Shown here in pieces: positions 28,666-37,865 of a stretch of 64,000 nucleotides of DNA. Location of the stretch: contig NZ_MDDV01000004.1 of the NCBI RefSeq assembly GCF_001854885.1, positions 124,001 to 188,000 of the forward strand, in the 5' to 3' direction. The notes beneath the pieces were generated by a model. It was not told the DNA's origin and searched no databases. It worked only from the letters and a program-made list of their open reading frames with translations. A program made the translations under genes and the position numbers. The first letter of the stretch is position 1. The number at the start of each line of letters is the position of its first letter. This stretch comes from Ensifer sp. LCM 4579 (GTDB lineage Bacteria > Pseudomonadota > Alphaproteobacteria > Rhizobiales > Rhizobiaceae).

Positions 28666-29427
28666 ATGGCACCGGATCAACGCCAAAAGAGCGCCGTACT
28701 CTACCGAATGGTCATGTCCGACCACCTTTGCCCTTACGGGCTGAAGTCAAAAGACCTTCTGGAAAGACAGGGGTTCTCCGTCGACGACCGGCACCTCAAA
28801 ACGCGTGGGGAGACCGACGCGTTTATGAAGGAACATAGTGTCGACACGACGCCGCAGACCTTCATTGATGGCAAGCGCATCGGCGGCTACGACGAACTGC
28901 GCGAGCATTTCGGACAGGATGTAAAGGACGAAGACGAGACCAGCTATCGGCCGGTCATTGCGATCTTCGCGACCGCGTTCTTGATGGCCCTCGCCTTCAG
29001 CTGGTACACATTCGAGACGATCTTCACGATACCGGCAGTCGAATGGTTCATCGCCATCAGCATGTGCATCCTCGCCGTGCAGAAGCTACAGGACGTTGAA
29101 AGCTTCTCGACAATGTTCCTCAACTACGACCTGCTGGCGCGCCGATGGGTGCGATACGCCTACCTCTATCCGATCGGCGAGGCTTTGGCCGGAATCCTGA
29201 TGATTGCCGGTGCACTGATCTTTATCGCGGCCCCGGTGGCGCTTCTCATAGGAACCGTCGGTGCGGTCTCGGTCTTCAAGGCCGTCTATGTCGACAAACG
29301 TAAACTGAAGTGCGCCTGCGTCGGCGGAAAGAGCAACGTCCCTCTCGGCTTCGTATCGCTGACCGAGAACCTGATGATGGTCGCCATGGCGATCTGGATG
29401 TCAGCCAAGATGTTGTGGATCGGCTGA
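28666..29427 (+). CDS. Glutaredoxin-MauE/DoxX-like fusion membrane protein
   Basis: The 253-residue protein starts with a cytoplasmic glutaredoxin domain: CPYG at 22-25 and the glutathione-site TTPQTFIDGKRIGGYDEL. Four membrane segments of MauE/DoxX type follow from about residue 96. They end in the CAC motif (KLKCACVGGKSNVPLG). MauE-like proteins pass reducing power across the membrane for disulphide or cofactor formation. The fusion couples a cytoplasmic thiol donor with a membrane relay. AGGAGG lies before ATG 28666. It is the last gene of the cytochrome c-DUF305 unit. Confidence 0.83.
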   Translation: MAPDQRQKSAVLYRMVMSDHLCPYGLKSKDLLERQGFSVDDRHLKTRGETDAFMKEHSVDTTPQTFIDGKRIGGYDELREHFGQDVKDEDETSYRPVIAIFATAFLMALAFSWYTFETIFTIPAVEWFIAISMCILAVQKLQDVESFSTMFLNYDLLARRWVRYAYLYPIGEALAGILMIAGALIFIAAPVALLIGTVGAVSVFKAVYVDKRKLKCACVGGKSNVPLGFVSLTENLMMVAMAIWMSAKMLWIG

Positions 29428-29454
29428 CATCTTGCCACCGCTTGAAAGATGCTC

Positions 29455-29491
29455 AAAAAAAGCCGCCCGATCAACCCGGTCGGGCGGCGGC
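29455..29491 (-). terminator. Rho-independent terminator of the DUF1476 gene
   Basis: On the minus strand CCGCCGCCCGA pairs with TCGGGCGGC around a short loop and is followed by seven Ts. It lies about 20 bases after the DUF1476 stop. The opposite strand has no T-run. Confidence 0.82.
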
Positions 29492-29510
29492 AGATTCCGA
29501 ATGTATATGA

Positions 29511-29825
29511 TTAGCTGTTTTGAACCTGTGCGACCGCCTCACCGAGGAGTTCGATCATCCGCGCGCGGATTTCGTCCTCCGATTGTGCCACGCCGGCAGC
29601 ATCGAAGTCGGCCTTGATCTTGCGCACGACGTCCTCGTGGCCCGCTTCTTCGAAATCCGCGGCTACCACTTCCCGGGCATAGCCCTCGGGATCGGACTTG
29701 TTCAAGAGACCGGCGGCCCAGAGGCCAAGCAATTTGTTGCGGCGCGCCAAGGACTTGAATCTCAACTCCTCATCGAGAGCAAACTTTGCCTCGAAAGCCT
29801 TCTCGCGGTCCTTCATGGTGGTCAT
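29511..29825 (-). CDS. DUF1476 protein, F1-ATPase zeta-subunit-like inhibitor
   Basis: The 104-residue, highly charged helical protein matches DUF1476 (DREKAFEAKFALDEELRFK; RRNKLLGLWAA; VVRKIKADFDAAG). In Paracoccus the homologous zeta subunit is a natural inhibitor of F1Fo-ATP synthase that blocks ATP hydrolysis. GGGAG lies 9 bases before ATG 29825; TTG 29828 and ATG 29816 are alternatives. It is divergent from purC. Confidence 0.87.
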   Translation of the reverse strand: MTTMKDREKAFEAKFALDEELRFKSLARRNKLLGLWAAGLLNKSDPEGYAREVVAADFEEAGHEDVVRKIKADFDAAGVAQSEDEIRARMIELLGEAVAQVQNS

Positions 29826-30049
29826 CAATCAATCTCCCTTTCCTGCCGGAAGTTGTTATCGCCATAAACCAAAACGCCGCCGAAAGTGCAATGCGCGTTT
29901 TCGTGTTTGCTGACTTTCATGATACCCTAATCTAATTCGGGGGATGTGAAGATACGCCGATTGTGAAATGCGTTCTTTTCGGATATGGACCCGCTGAGAC
30001 AACTCCAATTGCGCGACCCAAGCGCGCCAACAAACACAGAGACAAATCC

Positions 30050-30814
30050 ATGAATCGTCGCCGCCGTATCTATGAAGGTAAGGCCAAGATCCTGTACGAG
30101 GGTCCGGAACCGGGCACGTTGATCCAGTTTTTCAAGGATGACGCCACCGCTTTCAACAAGAAGAAACACGACGTCATCGACGGGAAGGGTGTGCTCAACA
30201 ACCGCATATCCGAGTACATCTTCACGCATCTGAACAAGATCGGCATCCCGACGCATTTCATCCGCCGCCTCAATATGCGCGAGCAGCTGATCAAGGAAGT
30301 GGAGATCATTCCGCTCGAGATCGTGGTGCGCAACGTCGCCGCCGGCTCGCTGGCCAAGCGCCTGGGCATCGAGGAAGGCACCGTCCTGCCCCGCTCCATC
30401 ATCGAGTTCTATTACAAGGCCGATGCCCTCGACGATCCGATGGTTTCCGAAGAGCACATCACGGCCTTCGGCTGGGCGAGCCCGCAGGAACTCGACGACA
30501 TCATGGCGCTCGCCATTCGCATCAACGATTTCCTCTCCGGCCTCTTCCTCGGCGTCGGCATCCAGCTCGTGGACTTCAAGATCGAATGCGGCCGCCTCTA
30601 TGAAGGCGACATGATGCGCATCGTGCTGGCCGACGAAATCTCGCCGGACAGCTGCCGCCTCTGGGACATCGAGACGAAGGAAAAGATGGACAAGGATCGG
30701 TTCCGCCGCGACATGGGCGGTCTGGTCGAAGCCTATCAGGAAGTGGCCCGCCGTCTCGGCATCATCAACGAGAACGAGCCGCCGCGCGGCTCCGGTCCGG
30801 TGCTCGTCAAGTAG
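30050..30814 (+). CDS. purC: SAICAR synthetase
   Basis: The 254-residue enzyme joins CAIR and aspartate using ATP in purine synthesis. Family motifs are clear: [39 protein letters not shown], and [13 protein letters not shown] followed by [15 protein letters not shown] 30050 matches the family N-terminus. purS starts 17 bases downstream, so they form an operon. Confidence 0.97.
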   Translation: MNRRRRIYEGKAKILYEGPEPGTLIQFFKDDATAFNKKKHDVIDGKGVLNNRISEYIFTHLNKIGIPTHFIRRLNMREQLIKEVEIIPLEIVVRNVAAGSLAKRLGIEEGTVLPRSIIEFYYKADALDDPMVSEEHITAFGWASPQELDDIMALAIRINDFLSGLFLGVGIQLVDFKIECGRLYEGDMMRIVLADEISPDSCRLWDIETKEKMDKDRFRRDMGGLVEAYQEVARRLGIINENEPPRGSGPVLVK

Positions 30815-30831
30815 GTTCGAGGATTAGCAAA

Positions 30832-31074
30832 GTGATCAAGGCACGCGTAACCGTGACGCTGAAGAACGGCGTACTCGACCCTCAGGGCAAGGCGATCGAA
30901 GGGGCACTCGGCGCCCTTGGCTTCGATGACATCGGCCATGTACGCCAGGGCAAGGTTTTCGACCTTGAGCTCGAGACCGCCGACAAGGCCAAGGCCGAAG
31001 CGGATATCAAGGCCATGTGCGAAAAGCTGCTCGCAAACACCGTGATCGAGAACTACAGCATCTCCCTCGCCTGA
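30832..31074 (+). CDS. purS: FGAM synthase small subunit PurS
   Basis: The 80-residue PurS bridges PurL and PurQ in the FGAM synthase complex. Motifs include KARVTVTLKNGVLDPQGKAI and FDDIGHVRQGKVFDLEL. The start is GTG 30832. A repeat element separates it from purQ. Confidence 0.94.
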   Translation: MIKARVTVTLKNGVLDPQGKAIEGALGALGFDDIGHVRQGKVFDLELETADKAKAEADIKAMCEKLLANTVIENYSISLA

Positions 31075-31094
31075 CGGCGGGGACGTGCGCATCG

Positions 31095-31190
31095 GCCCGA
31101 AAACCGTGTCCGATTTTCGGAAAGCTCGATGCGCAGCTTCAAATAGTTACAGCGACCTTTGCGCGTCTGAAAAGACGCGCGGCGCTGTAG
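31095..31190. repeat. RIME-like repeat (modules C+A) between purS and purQ
   Basis: Module C has the hairpin CCGAAAACCGTGTCCGATTTTCGG at 31097-31120 (arms CCGAAAA/TTTTCGG). Module A is GCGCGTCTGAAAAGACGCGC at 31161-31180, with outer CTACAGCGCC-type ends. Copies or partial copies occur at 23942, 35138 and 57101. It sits inside an operon of core genes. Confidence 0.7.
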
Positions 31191-31297
31191 CGCCGGCAAG
31201 CCTCGGGCTCGGACCTTGGGGCATGCCGGCGCCTCCAGTGCATAGAAACTGCCTCGCGCCATAGCGGCCGCGAGAACAAGGCGAGGTATCCACGTCC

Positions 31298-31969
31298 ATG
31301 AAATCCGCCGTCGTTCAGCTTCCTGGCCTCAACCGCGATCGCGACATGATTGCGGCGCTCGCGAAGATTTCCGGCAAGGCCCCGGCCACCGTCTGGCAGA
31401 CCGAAACCGAAATTCCAGATGTCGACCTCATCGTCATCCCCGGCGGCTTCTCCTATGGAGATTACCTGCGCTGCGGCGCGATCGCCGCGCGCATGCCGGT
31501 GATGCAGGCGATCAAGGCCAAGGCGAAACAGGGGGTCCGCGTTCTCGGCGTCTGCAACGGCTTCCAAATTCTAGTCGAATCCGGTCTTCTGCCGGGCGCG
31601 CTGATGCGCAATGCCTCGCTGAAATTCGTCTGCCGCGAGGTGAAGCTCGAAGTCGTCAATGCCGATACGTCGTTCACGCGCGCCTATTCGAAGGGCCAGG
31701 TGATCCGCTGCCCCGTTGCCCACCATGACGGCAACTACTTTGCCGATGCGGAAACGCTGAAGGCGATCGAAGGCAACGGACAGGTCGTGTTCCGCTATGC
31801 CGAGGGCACAAACCCGAATGGCTCGCTCAACGACATTGCCGGCGTCATCAATGCCACGGGCAACGTTCTCGGCATGATGCCGCATCCGGAAAACCTGATC
31901 GAGACGGCCCATGGCGGTGCGGACGGACGCGGACTCTTCGCCTCGGCGCTCGACGTAATCGCAGCCTGA
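31298..31969 (+). CDS. purQ: FGAM synthase glutaminase subunit PurQ
   Basis: The 223-residue class I amidotransferase supplies ammonia to PurL. The nucleophile is Cys86 in GVCNGFQ; the catalytic His and Glu are in MMPHPENL near residue 195. [18 protein letters not shown] forms the oxyanion region. It is separated from purS by 223 bases that include a RIME-like element. Confidence 0.96.
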   Translation: MKSAVVQLPGLNRDRDMIAALAKISGKAPATVWQTETEIPDVDLIVIPGGFSYGDYLRCGAIAARMPVMQAIKAKAKQGVRVLGVCNGFQILVESGLLPGALMRNASLKFVCREVKLEVVNADTSFTRAYSKGQVIRCPVAHHDGNYFADAETLKAIEGNGQVVFRYAEGTNPNGSLNDIAGVINATGNVLGMMPHPENLIETAHGGADGRGLFASALDVIAA

Positions 31970-32112
31970 TTGACGCCGCGTCGCGCGTCGTTGTCGGGGG
32001 CGCGCAACCGTTACTCCAGCAGTTCCACTGCCTGCTTCGTTTCCTTTCGACGCCTCCGGCATCAGGTAACCGAAAGCGGCCATCTCACCAGTGCGAGGCG
32101 CCAAGCCCACCC

Positions 32113-32511
32113 ATGCCTTACGGACGTTTCCTTGCGCTTGCCTTGGCGACGGCAAGCCTCATCCTTGTCGCCGGCTGCCAGTCCAATCGCCCGACCGCTT
32201 CGCCGGCAAGTTCTGCCGCCCTGCCGACAATGGAGCGTATCGCCCTCGGCGCCAGCGGTTGCTGGTTCAAATCGGGTGATCCGGCCTTCAAGGCCTACCG
32301 CCTGGCGCCGGAACTCAACTCCTTCTCCGGCCGGCCGCGCATCCTGATCGTGCCGGCCAGATCTCCCGAAGCGCGGCCCCTCGCCGTCATCCAGGCGGAG
32401 GGACAGCCTGCCCGCCTCGAAGCATTCGGGCCGCTTTTCAGCGAATCCGTGGGCACCCGCATGTCGGCTGACGTACGGCGCTGGGCGGCGGGCAATCAAG
32501 GCTGCAGCTGA
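32113..32511 (+). CDS. Small predicted lipoprotein
   Basis: The 132-residue protein has a lipoprotein signal ending in LVAGC (lipid-attachment Cys22). The rest is not recognised; it contains two further cysteines (SGCWF and the penultimate Cys), which could form a disulphide. An outer- or inner-membrane-attached periplasmic location is expected. Confidence 0.72.
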   Translation: MPYGRFLALALATASLILVAGCQSNRPTASPASSAALPTMERIALGASGCWFKSGDPAFKAYRLAPELNSFSGRPRILIVPARSPEARPLAVIQAEGQPARLEAFGPLFSESVGTRMSADVRRWAAGNQGCS

Positions 32512-32595
32512 CACTTCGGCCCTTCGCAAACCGCCCGTCATCGGCCTGTTCGTCCTTCGCAGTCCTGCTGCGCCCGCGCGGCATCGTACGGCCGC

Positions 32596-32838
32596 CTACC
32601 GCCAAAACGGCACGGCCGCCTCCCGCCTCGCCTCCACTTCCGTAAGCCCGATGTCCTTGAGCTGCTCGGCGCTGAGTTCGCCGAGCGCAAGCCGGCTGCG
32701 TCTCCTGCTGGCGAGGACGCTATAGGCGCGCCACAGTCGCAGGAAGGCACCAAAAGAACCGGGCTTGCTCTTCGCAGCAGAAGCCGCAACTCCAGCGTCC
32801 CGTTTGCGCAACAATTGGATTGTGCCAATTGTACCCAT
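32596..32838 (-). CDS. DUF1127 small protein
   Basis: The 80-residue protein ends in the DUF1127 (YjiS-like) motif LGELSAEQLKDIGLTEVEARRE followed by PFWR. These small Arg-rich proteins bind RNA in some alphaproteobacteria and influence phosphate, carbon or stress physiology. GGTAA-type spacing with AAAGG upstream supports ATG 32838. It is divergent from the MocR-type regulator, across an 81-bp gap with repeated TTGTCA half-sites. Confidence 0.82.
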   Translation of the reverse strand: MGTIGTIQLLRKRDAGVAASAAKSKPGSFGAFLRLWRAYSVLASRRRSRLALGELSAEQLKDIGLTEVEARREAAVPFWR

Positions 32839-32881
32839 TACCTTTACCTCTGCATCAATTGTCACCTTTCCTCTGTGATAA

Positions 32882-32926
32882 TTGACAGGAAATCTGAGGC
32901 AATATAGATAATTGTCACTATGACAA
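32882..32926 (+). promoter_or_regulatory. Predicted leaderless promoter and autoregulatory operator
   Basis: TTGACA (32882-32887) is followed after 17 bases by TAGATA (32905-32910). A start point near 32917 would leave almost no 5' leader before ATG 32920. A perfect inverted repeat TTGTCA-CTA-TGACAA (32912-32926) overlaps the start codon. Another TTGTCA half-site lies at 32859-32864. This fits negative autoregulation by the MocR-type protein (inference). Confidence 0.5.
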
Positions 32927-34338
32927 CTTGGCTCCCTGACATACAGCAGGGCCGCGGCCCTATCTATGCGCGCATCGCCGACCAGATCGAGGAGGCGATC
33001 GGCAATGGCACGCTGCCCGCCGGCACCAAATTGCCGCCGCAGCGCAACCTCGCCTTCGATATCGGGGTGACAATCGGCACGATCGGCCGTGCCTATCATA
33101 TCGTGCGCGAGCGCGGCCTCGTCAGCGGCGAGGTCGGCCGCGGCACCTATGTGCTCGATCATCCGGAGAGCCGGCCCCCGGAACAGTCCGATCCCCTGAC
33201 CACGTCGCTCGCCGGTACACGGCCGATCGTTGCGCCGGCGGGAAAATTGCGTTTCGACAGCACCGCGGCGCCGGATATCGGCCAGGGAGAGATTCTCGCG
33301 AGGCTGCTGGGCGACATCAGCCGCGAACATCATGCGGACATTGCCAGCTATGCCCGCAATTTCCCCGATCACTGGTTCGAAGCGGGTGCCCAATGGCTGG
33401 CACGCGGCGGATTCCGGCCGGAGGTGGAGCGCATCGTGCCGACACTCGGGGCCCATGCCGCGGTGATCGCGGTGATCGCCGCGGTGACCTCGCCCGGCGA
33501 CCGTGTCGCCTTCGAAACCTTGACCTATTCGCAAGTGAGCCGCAGCGTCGGGCTGATCGGTCGACGCATAGCCTTGATGGAGAGCGACGAGTTCGGGCTG
33601 GTGCCGGAAGATTTCGAACGCGTCTGCGCTCAGCAGCACCCGAAGCTCGCTTTCCTGATGCCGAGCGCCCAGAATCCGACCGTCGCCATCATGCCGCTCG
33701 ACCGGCGCCAGGCGATCGCCGATATCGCCCGGCGTTACGGCGTCTGGCTGATCGAAGACGATCTCTATGGGTCGATGACGGGAGATCCGGTGCCGGCGCT
33801 GGCAGAACTCGCGCCCGAGCGAACTTTCCTCGTCGGCGGCCTGTCGAAATCGGTTGCCGCCGGAGTGCGCGGCGGCTGGGTCGCTTGCCCGCCGCATTTC
33901 AGCCAGCGCATCCGCATCTCCCACAAGATGATCAGCGGCGGCCTGCCCTTCCTTCTCGCAGAACTTTGCGCCCGGCTGGTCCTTTCCGGTGCCGCCGCTA
34001 CGTTGCGCAGCCGCAGCGTCGAGGAGATCGGCGTGCGCGAAAAGATGGCGCGCGAAATCTTCTCCGGCTTCGAGTTCAGCTCCCACCCGAAGGTGCCGTT
34101 TCTCTGGCTCAAGCTGCCGGACCCCTGGCTCTCGGGAACCTTCAAACAGGCTGCCCTGCAGGAGGGCGTGCTCATCGACGATGAGGACGAGTTCAAGGCC
34201 GGGCGCGCCGATCGCGTCTTCCACCGCATCCGGGTTGGCTTCTCCTCTGCTGCCGAGCGGTCGGAAGTGGGGCGCGGCTTCCAGATTCTCCGCCGCCTGC
34301 TCGACAGCGGGCGCGCCGGCTATGACAGCTTCGATTGA
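32920..34338 (+). CDS. MocR-type (GntR-aminotransferase) transcription factor
   Basis: The 472-residue protein joins an N-terminal GntR winged helix (about 14-80: IYARIADQIEEAIGNG, LPPQRNLAFDIGV) to a fold-type I aminotransferase domain. The domain has SAQNPTVAIMP, the Asp/Tyr site IEDDLYGSM, and PLP-lysine in GGLSKSVAAGVRGGW. MocR/PdxR-type regulators sense PLP or amines. The divergent target may be the DUF1127 gene and itself. No Shine-Dalgarno site precedes the ATG. Confidence 0.9.
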   Translation: MTTWLPDIQQGRGPIYARIADQIEEAIGNGTLPAGTKLPPQRNLAFDIGVTIGTIGRAYHIVRERGLVSGEVGRGTYVLDHPESRPPEQSDPLTTSLAGTRPIVAPAGKLRFDSTAAPDIGQGEILARLLGDISREHHADIASYARNFPDHWFEAGAQWLARGGFRPEVERIVPTLGAHAAVIAVIAAVTSPGDRVAFETLTYSQVSRSVGLIGRRIALMESDEFGLVPEDFERVCAQQHPKLAFLMPSAQNPTVAIMPLDRRQAIADIARRYGVWLIEDDLYGSMTGDPVPALAELAPERTFLVGGLSKSVAAGVRGGWVACPPHFSQRIRISHKMISGGLPFLLAELCARLVLSGAAATLRSRSVEEIGVREKMAREIFSGFEFSSHPKVPFLWLKLPDPWLSGTFKQAALQEGVLIDDEDEFKAGRADRVFHRIRVGFSSAAERSEVGRGFQILRRLLDSGRAGYDSFD

Positions 34339-34425
34339 ATATATTTCCATAGCGGCTTTCGCCCAAACATCGGCGATCTATAGTTGTCACCGATTGCTTG
34401 ATTCGGCTTCTAGGGATATTCGGTC

Positions 34426-35010
34426 ATGATCCAGTCGGCTTTGTTCGACGCTCCATTCTTCCGGCCCGCTCTGGCCAGCCTGGTGCTTATGAGCAGCCTC
34501 GCGGCTTCATCGGCTCACGCGGATGGCGCGATCTTCGACGAAATGCGGTTCGGCCTCACCGCCCCGGTCGACGGTGGAAAGCACCATGAGAGCGGCGTCT
34601 TTCCCTCCTTCGTGGTGTTCTTCGACCCGCTTGGCGCCGACAGCGCGGGCACGCTTGCCGAAAAGATCCTGCGGCCGCGCATCCATGCGGGAGCCTCGGT
34701 CGCGACCTCATCCAGCGGCATCAACCAGATCTATGGGGGGCTCAGCTGGGACGCGGATATCAGCGATCGGTTTTTCATCGAACTGGGTGCGGGAGCGACG
34801 GTTCATGACGGCGACCTCAAGGACGACGGATCCGACGGGCCGAAGCTCGGATGCCGGGTGCTCTTTCGCGAATATGCCGCCGCTGGCTATCGTTTTGATG
34901 CCCACTGGAACCTGTCGGCCACCATCGAGCACAACTCGCATGCCAATCTTTGCGATGGCCCCAATGGCGGCCTCACCCGGGCCGGCCTGATGCTCGGCTA
35001 TACGTTCTAG
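34426..35010 (+). CDS. PagL-like lipid A 3-O-deacylase
   Basis: The 194-residue protein has a signal peptide (cleavage near SAHADG) and an outer-membrane beta-barrel pattern ending in aromatic Phe (LMLGYTF). The catalytic region EHNSHANLCDGPNGG holds the His-Ser pair of the acyloxyacyl hydrolase/PagL family. PagL removes the 3-linked acyl chain of lipid A at the outer membrane. Transcribed with or just after the MocR gene; no functional link is evident. Confidence 0.84.
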   Translation: MIQSALFDAPFFRPALASLVLMSSLAASSAHADGAIFDEMRFGLTAPVDGGKHHESGVFPSFVVFFDPLGADSAGTLAEKILRPRIHAGASVATSSSGINQIYGGLSWDADISDRFFIELGAGATVHDGDLKDDGSDGPKLGCRVLFREYAAAGYRFDAHWNLSATIEHNSHANLCDGPNGGLTRAGLMLGYTF

Positions 35011-35137
35011 GCGTCCGCCAGGACGCTGCTCGTTCTCGACCTCACGCCCGCCTTCCAGATCCGGCGCACTGTTGATCGACGGCATTTTTCTGTCGCGCCG
35101 CGGCCTCGCTTAGGCTAAAGAAGCCGCGAAACGCTCC

Positions 35138-35193
35138 CTGCAGCGCCGGGCGTCCCATCGGACACGCAAAGGCCGTTGCAGCACTCTGAATTC
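35138..35193. repeat. RIME-like repeat, module A only
   Basis: CTGCAGCGCCGGGCGTCCCA followed by CGGACACGCAAAGGCCGTTG and CAGCACTCTGAATT matches module A at 57101-57153, with base changes that weaken the inner hairpin. It lies about 80 bases before purL. Confidence 0.6.
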
Positions 35194-35270
35194 AGTATCT
35201 GCTGCGGTTCGCACGCGCCGTATTCTTCCCGGAAGGGTTTGCGCGCCGCCCGAAGGATTGACGGTCGACG

Positions 35271-37502
35271 ATGACGATTTCCAATACCCGCCCCATCACC
35301 CCGGACCTCATCGCCTCTCACGGGCTGAAGCCCGACGAATACGAACGCATCCTGAGCCTGATCGGGCGCGAGCCGACCTTCACCGAGCTCGGCATCTTCT
35401 CGGCCATGTGGAACGAGCACTGCTCGTACAAATCCTCGAAGAAGTGGCTGCGTACGCTTCCGACCAAGGGGCCGCGCGTCATCCAGGGACCTGGCGAGAA
35501 TGCCGGTGTCGTCGACATCGACGATGGCGACTGCGTCGTCTTCAAGATGGAGAGCCACAATCACCCCTCCTATATCGAGCCCTATCAGGGCGCGGCCACC
35601 GGCGTCGGCGGCATTCTTCGCGACGTCTTCACCATGGGCGCGCGGCCGATCGCGGCCATGAACGCGTTGCGCTTCGGCGCCCCCGATCATGCGAAGACCC
35701 GCCACCTCGTTTCCGGCGTCGTCGCCGGCATCGGCGGCTACGGCAATTCCTTCGGCGTGCCGACGGTCGGCGGCGAGGTCGAGTTCGACGCCCGCTATAA
35801 CGGCAACATTCTCGTCAACGCCTTCGCTGCCGGTCTCGCCAGGACCGATGCGATCTTCTATTCGAAGGCGGAAGGCGTCGGCCTGCCCGTCGTCTATCTG
35901 GGCGCCAAGACCGGCCGCGACGGCGTCGGCGGCGCCACCATGGCCTCGGCCGAGTTCGACGAGTCGATCGAGGAGAAGCGCCCGACCGTCCAGGTCGGCG
36001 ACCCCTTCACGGAAAAGTGCCTCCTGGAAGCCTGCCTCGAACTGATGCAGACCGGCGCCGTCATCGCCATCCAGGACATGGGCGCGGCCGGGCTGACCTG
36101 TTCCGCCGTCGAGATGGGTGCCAAGGGCGACCTCGGCATCGAGCTCGACCTCGACAAGGTCCCGGTCCGCGAAGAACGGATGACCGCCTACGAGATGATG
36201 CTCTCGGAAAGCCAGGAGCGCATGCTGATGGTGCTGCGCCCGGAAAAGGAGGACGAGGCCAAGTCGATCTTCGTCAAGTGGGGCCTCGATTTCGCGATCG
36301 TCGGCAAGACGACGGACGACCTGCGCTTCCGCATCCTGCACCAGGGCGAAGAAGTCGCAAACTTGCCGATCAAAGAACTGGGCGACGAGGCGCCGGAATA
36401 TGACCGCCCCTGGACGCCGGCCAAGAGCGCCTCGCCGCTCGAGACCAACGACATCCCGCAGGCCGATATCGCCGACGCGCTCCTGAAGCTCGTCGGATCC
36501 GCCAACAATTCTTCGCGCCGCTGGGTCTACGAGCAATACGACACGCTGATCCAGGGCAATTCGCTGCAACTGCCGGGCGGCGATGCAGGCGTCGTCCGGG
36601 TCGACGGTCACGAGACCAAGGCGCTCGCCTTCTCCTCCGACGTGACCCCGCGCTACGTCGAGGCCGATCCGTTCGAGGGCGGCAAGCAGGCCGTTGCCGA
36701 GTGCTGGCGCAATCTGACGGCAACCGGTGCCCTGCCGCTTGCGGCGACCGACAACCTGAACTTCGGCAATCCGGAGCGTCCGGAGATCATGAGCCAGTTC
36801 GTGCATGCGATCAAAGGCATCGGCGAGGCCTGCGGCGCCCTTGATTTCCCGATCGTTTCCGGCAACGTCTCGCTCTACAACGAGACCAACGGCCAGGCGA
36901 TCCTGCCGACCCCGACCATTGGCGGCGTCGGTCTGATCAAGGACTGGTCGAGGATGGCGCGCATCCGCTTTGCCGCAGCCGGCGAAACGATCCTGCTCGC
37001 CGGCGCTCCCGAAGGCTGGGGCACGCATATTGCGCAGTCGGTCTACATGCGCGATATCCACGGCCGCACCGACGGCCCGGCGCCGCATGTGGATCTGGCG
37101 CATGAGCGCAAGGTCGGCGATTTCGTCCGCGCCCTGATCGGGGACGGCCTGGTAACCGCCGTGCATGATTGCTCGTCCGGCGGCCTCGCGCTTGCGGTCG
37201 CCGAAATGGCGATGGCGTCCGGCATCGGCGCGACGATCGCGACGCCGGAGGGCCGCGATCCGATTCCGGTCTTCTACGGTGAGGACCAGGGCCGTTACGT
37301 CGTGACCGCCGCCGACTCTACGGTCGATGCGGTCGCCGCAAGGGCGCAAGCAGCGGGCATCGCCCTGCCGGTCATCGGCAGGACCGGCGGCGATACGGTC
37401 AAGCTCGGCGCGGCAAAGGCAGTGCCGGTCGCGGACCTGCGGTCCGCCCATGAAGCCTGGTTCCCCACCTACATGGGTGGCGATCTCGCGCCGGACAATT
37501 GA
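35271..37502 (+). CDS. purL: FGAM synthase large subunit PurL
   Basis: The 743-residue enzyme converts FGAR to FGAM with ATP and ammonia from PurQ. It is the small-type PurL that needs PurS and PurQ, both encoded upstream. Motifs include [40 protein letters not shown], and [18 protein letters not shown] 35271 is family-typical. bolA follows 124 bases later. Confidence 0.97.
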   Translation: MTISNTRPITPDLIASHGLKPDEYERILSLIGREPTFTELGIFSAMWNEHCSYKSSKKWLRTLPTKGPRVIQGPGENAGVVDIDDGDCVVFKMESHNHPSYIEPYQGAATGVGGILRDVFTMGARPIAAMNALRFGAPDHAKTRHLVSGVVAGIGGYGNSFGVPTVGGEVEFDARYNGNILVNAFAAGLARTDAIFYSKAEGVGLPVVYLGAKTGRDGVGGATMASAEFDESIEEKRPTVQVGDPFTEKCLLEACLELMQTGAVIAIQDMGAAGLTCSAVEMGAKGDLGIELDLDKVPVREERMTAYEMMLSESQERMLMVLRPEKEDEAKSIFVKWGLDFAIVGKTTDDLRFRILHQGEEVANLPIKELGDEAPEYDRPWTPAKSASPLETNDIPQADIADALLKLVGSANNSSRRWVYEQYDTLIQGNSLQLPGGDAGVVRVDGHETKALAFSSDVTPRYVEADPFEGGKQAVAECWRNLTATGALPLAATDNLNFGNPERPEIMSQFVHAIKGIGEACGALDFPIVSGNVSLYNETNGQAILPTPTIGGVGLIKDWSRMARIRFAAAGETILLAGAPEGWGTHIAQSVYMRDIHGRTDGPAPHVDLAHERKVGDFVRALIGDGLVTAVHDCSSGGLALAVAEMAMASGIGATIATPEGRDPIPVFYGEDQGRYVVTAADSTVDAVAARAQAAGIALPVIGRTGGDTVKLGAAKAVPVADLRSAHEAWFPTYMGGDLAPDN

Positions 37503-37626
37503 TCGAAAGCCCCTCGAAAAGCCTCAAATCAGCATTTGCTTTCCGCCCCTGAATCGTGGTTCCCTGAACTCAGGAATGGCGAAAAGCAGTGCTTTCGCCC
37601 ACGCGATAACAAGGAGTTGGCGTATC

Positions 37627-37860
37627 ATGCCCATGGCACCAGGCGACATCGAAGACATGATCAAGGCCGGCATTCCCGGCGCCAAGGTCACGATCCGCGA
37701 TTTGGCCGGTGACGGCGACCACTATGCCGCCGAAGTCGTGGCCGAAGCGTTTCGCGGCAAGACCCGCGTGCAACAGCACCAGATGGTCTACGATGCCCTG
37801 AAGGGACATATGGGCGGCATGCTGCATGCCCTCGCCCTGCAGACCAGCGCCCCGGACTGA
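37627..37860 (+). CDS. bolA: BolA family protein
   Basis: The 77-residue protein matches short BolA proteins: MIKAGIPGAKVTIRDLAGDGDHY, and TRVQQHQMVYDALKGHMGGMLHALAL with conserved His residues. BolA partners with monothiol glutaredoxins in iron-sulphur handling; such a glutaredoxin gene lies 390 bases downstream. AAGGAG lies about 12 bases before ATG 37627; ATG 37633 is an alternative. Confidence 0.92.
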   Translation: MPMAPGDIEDMIKAGIPGAKVTIRDLAGDGDHYAAEVVAEAFRGKTRVQQHQMVYDALKGHMGGMLHALALQTSAPD

Positions 37861-37865
37861 GGCAA

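Noticed and set aside
35115-37451. 778-codon open frame antisense to purL
   Set aside because: It mirrors purL, a certain gene, and arises from high GC at third codon positions; the translation has no recognisable domain.
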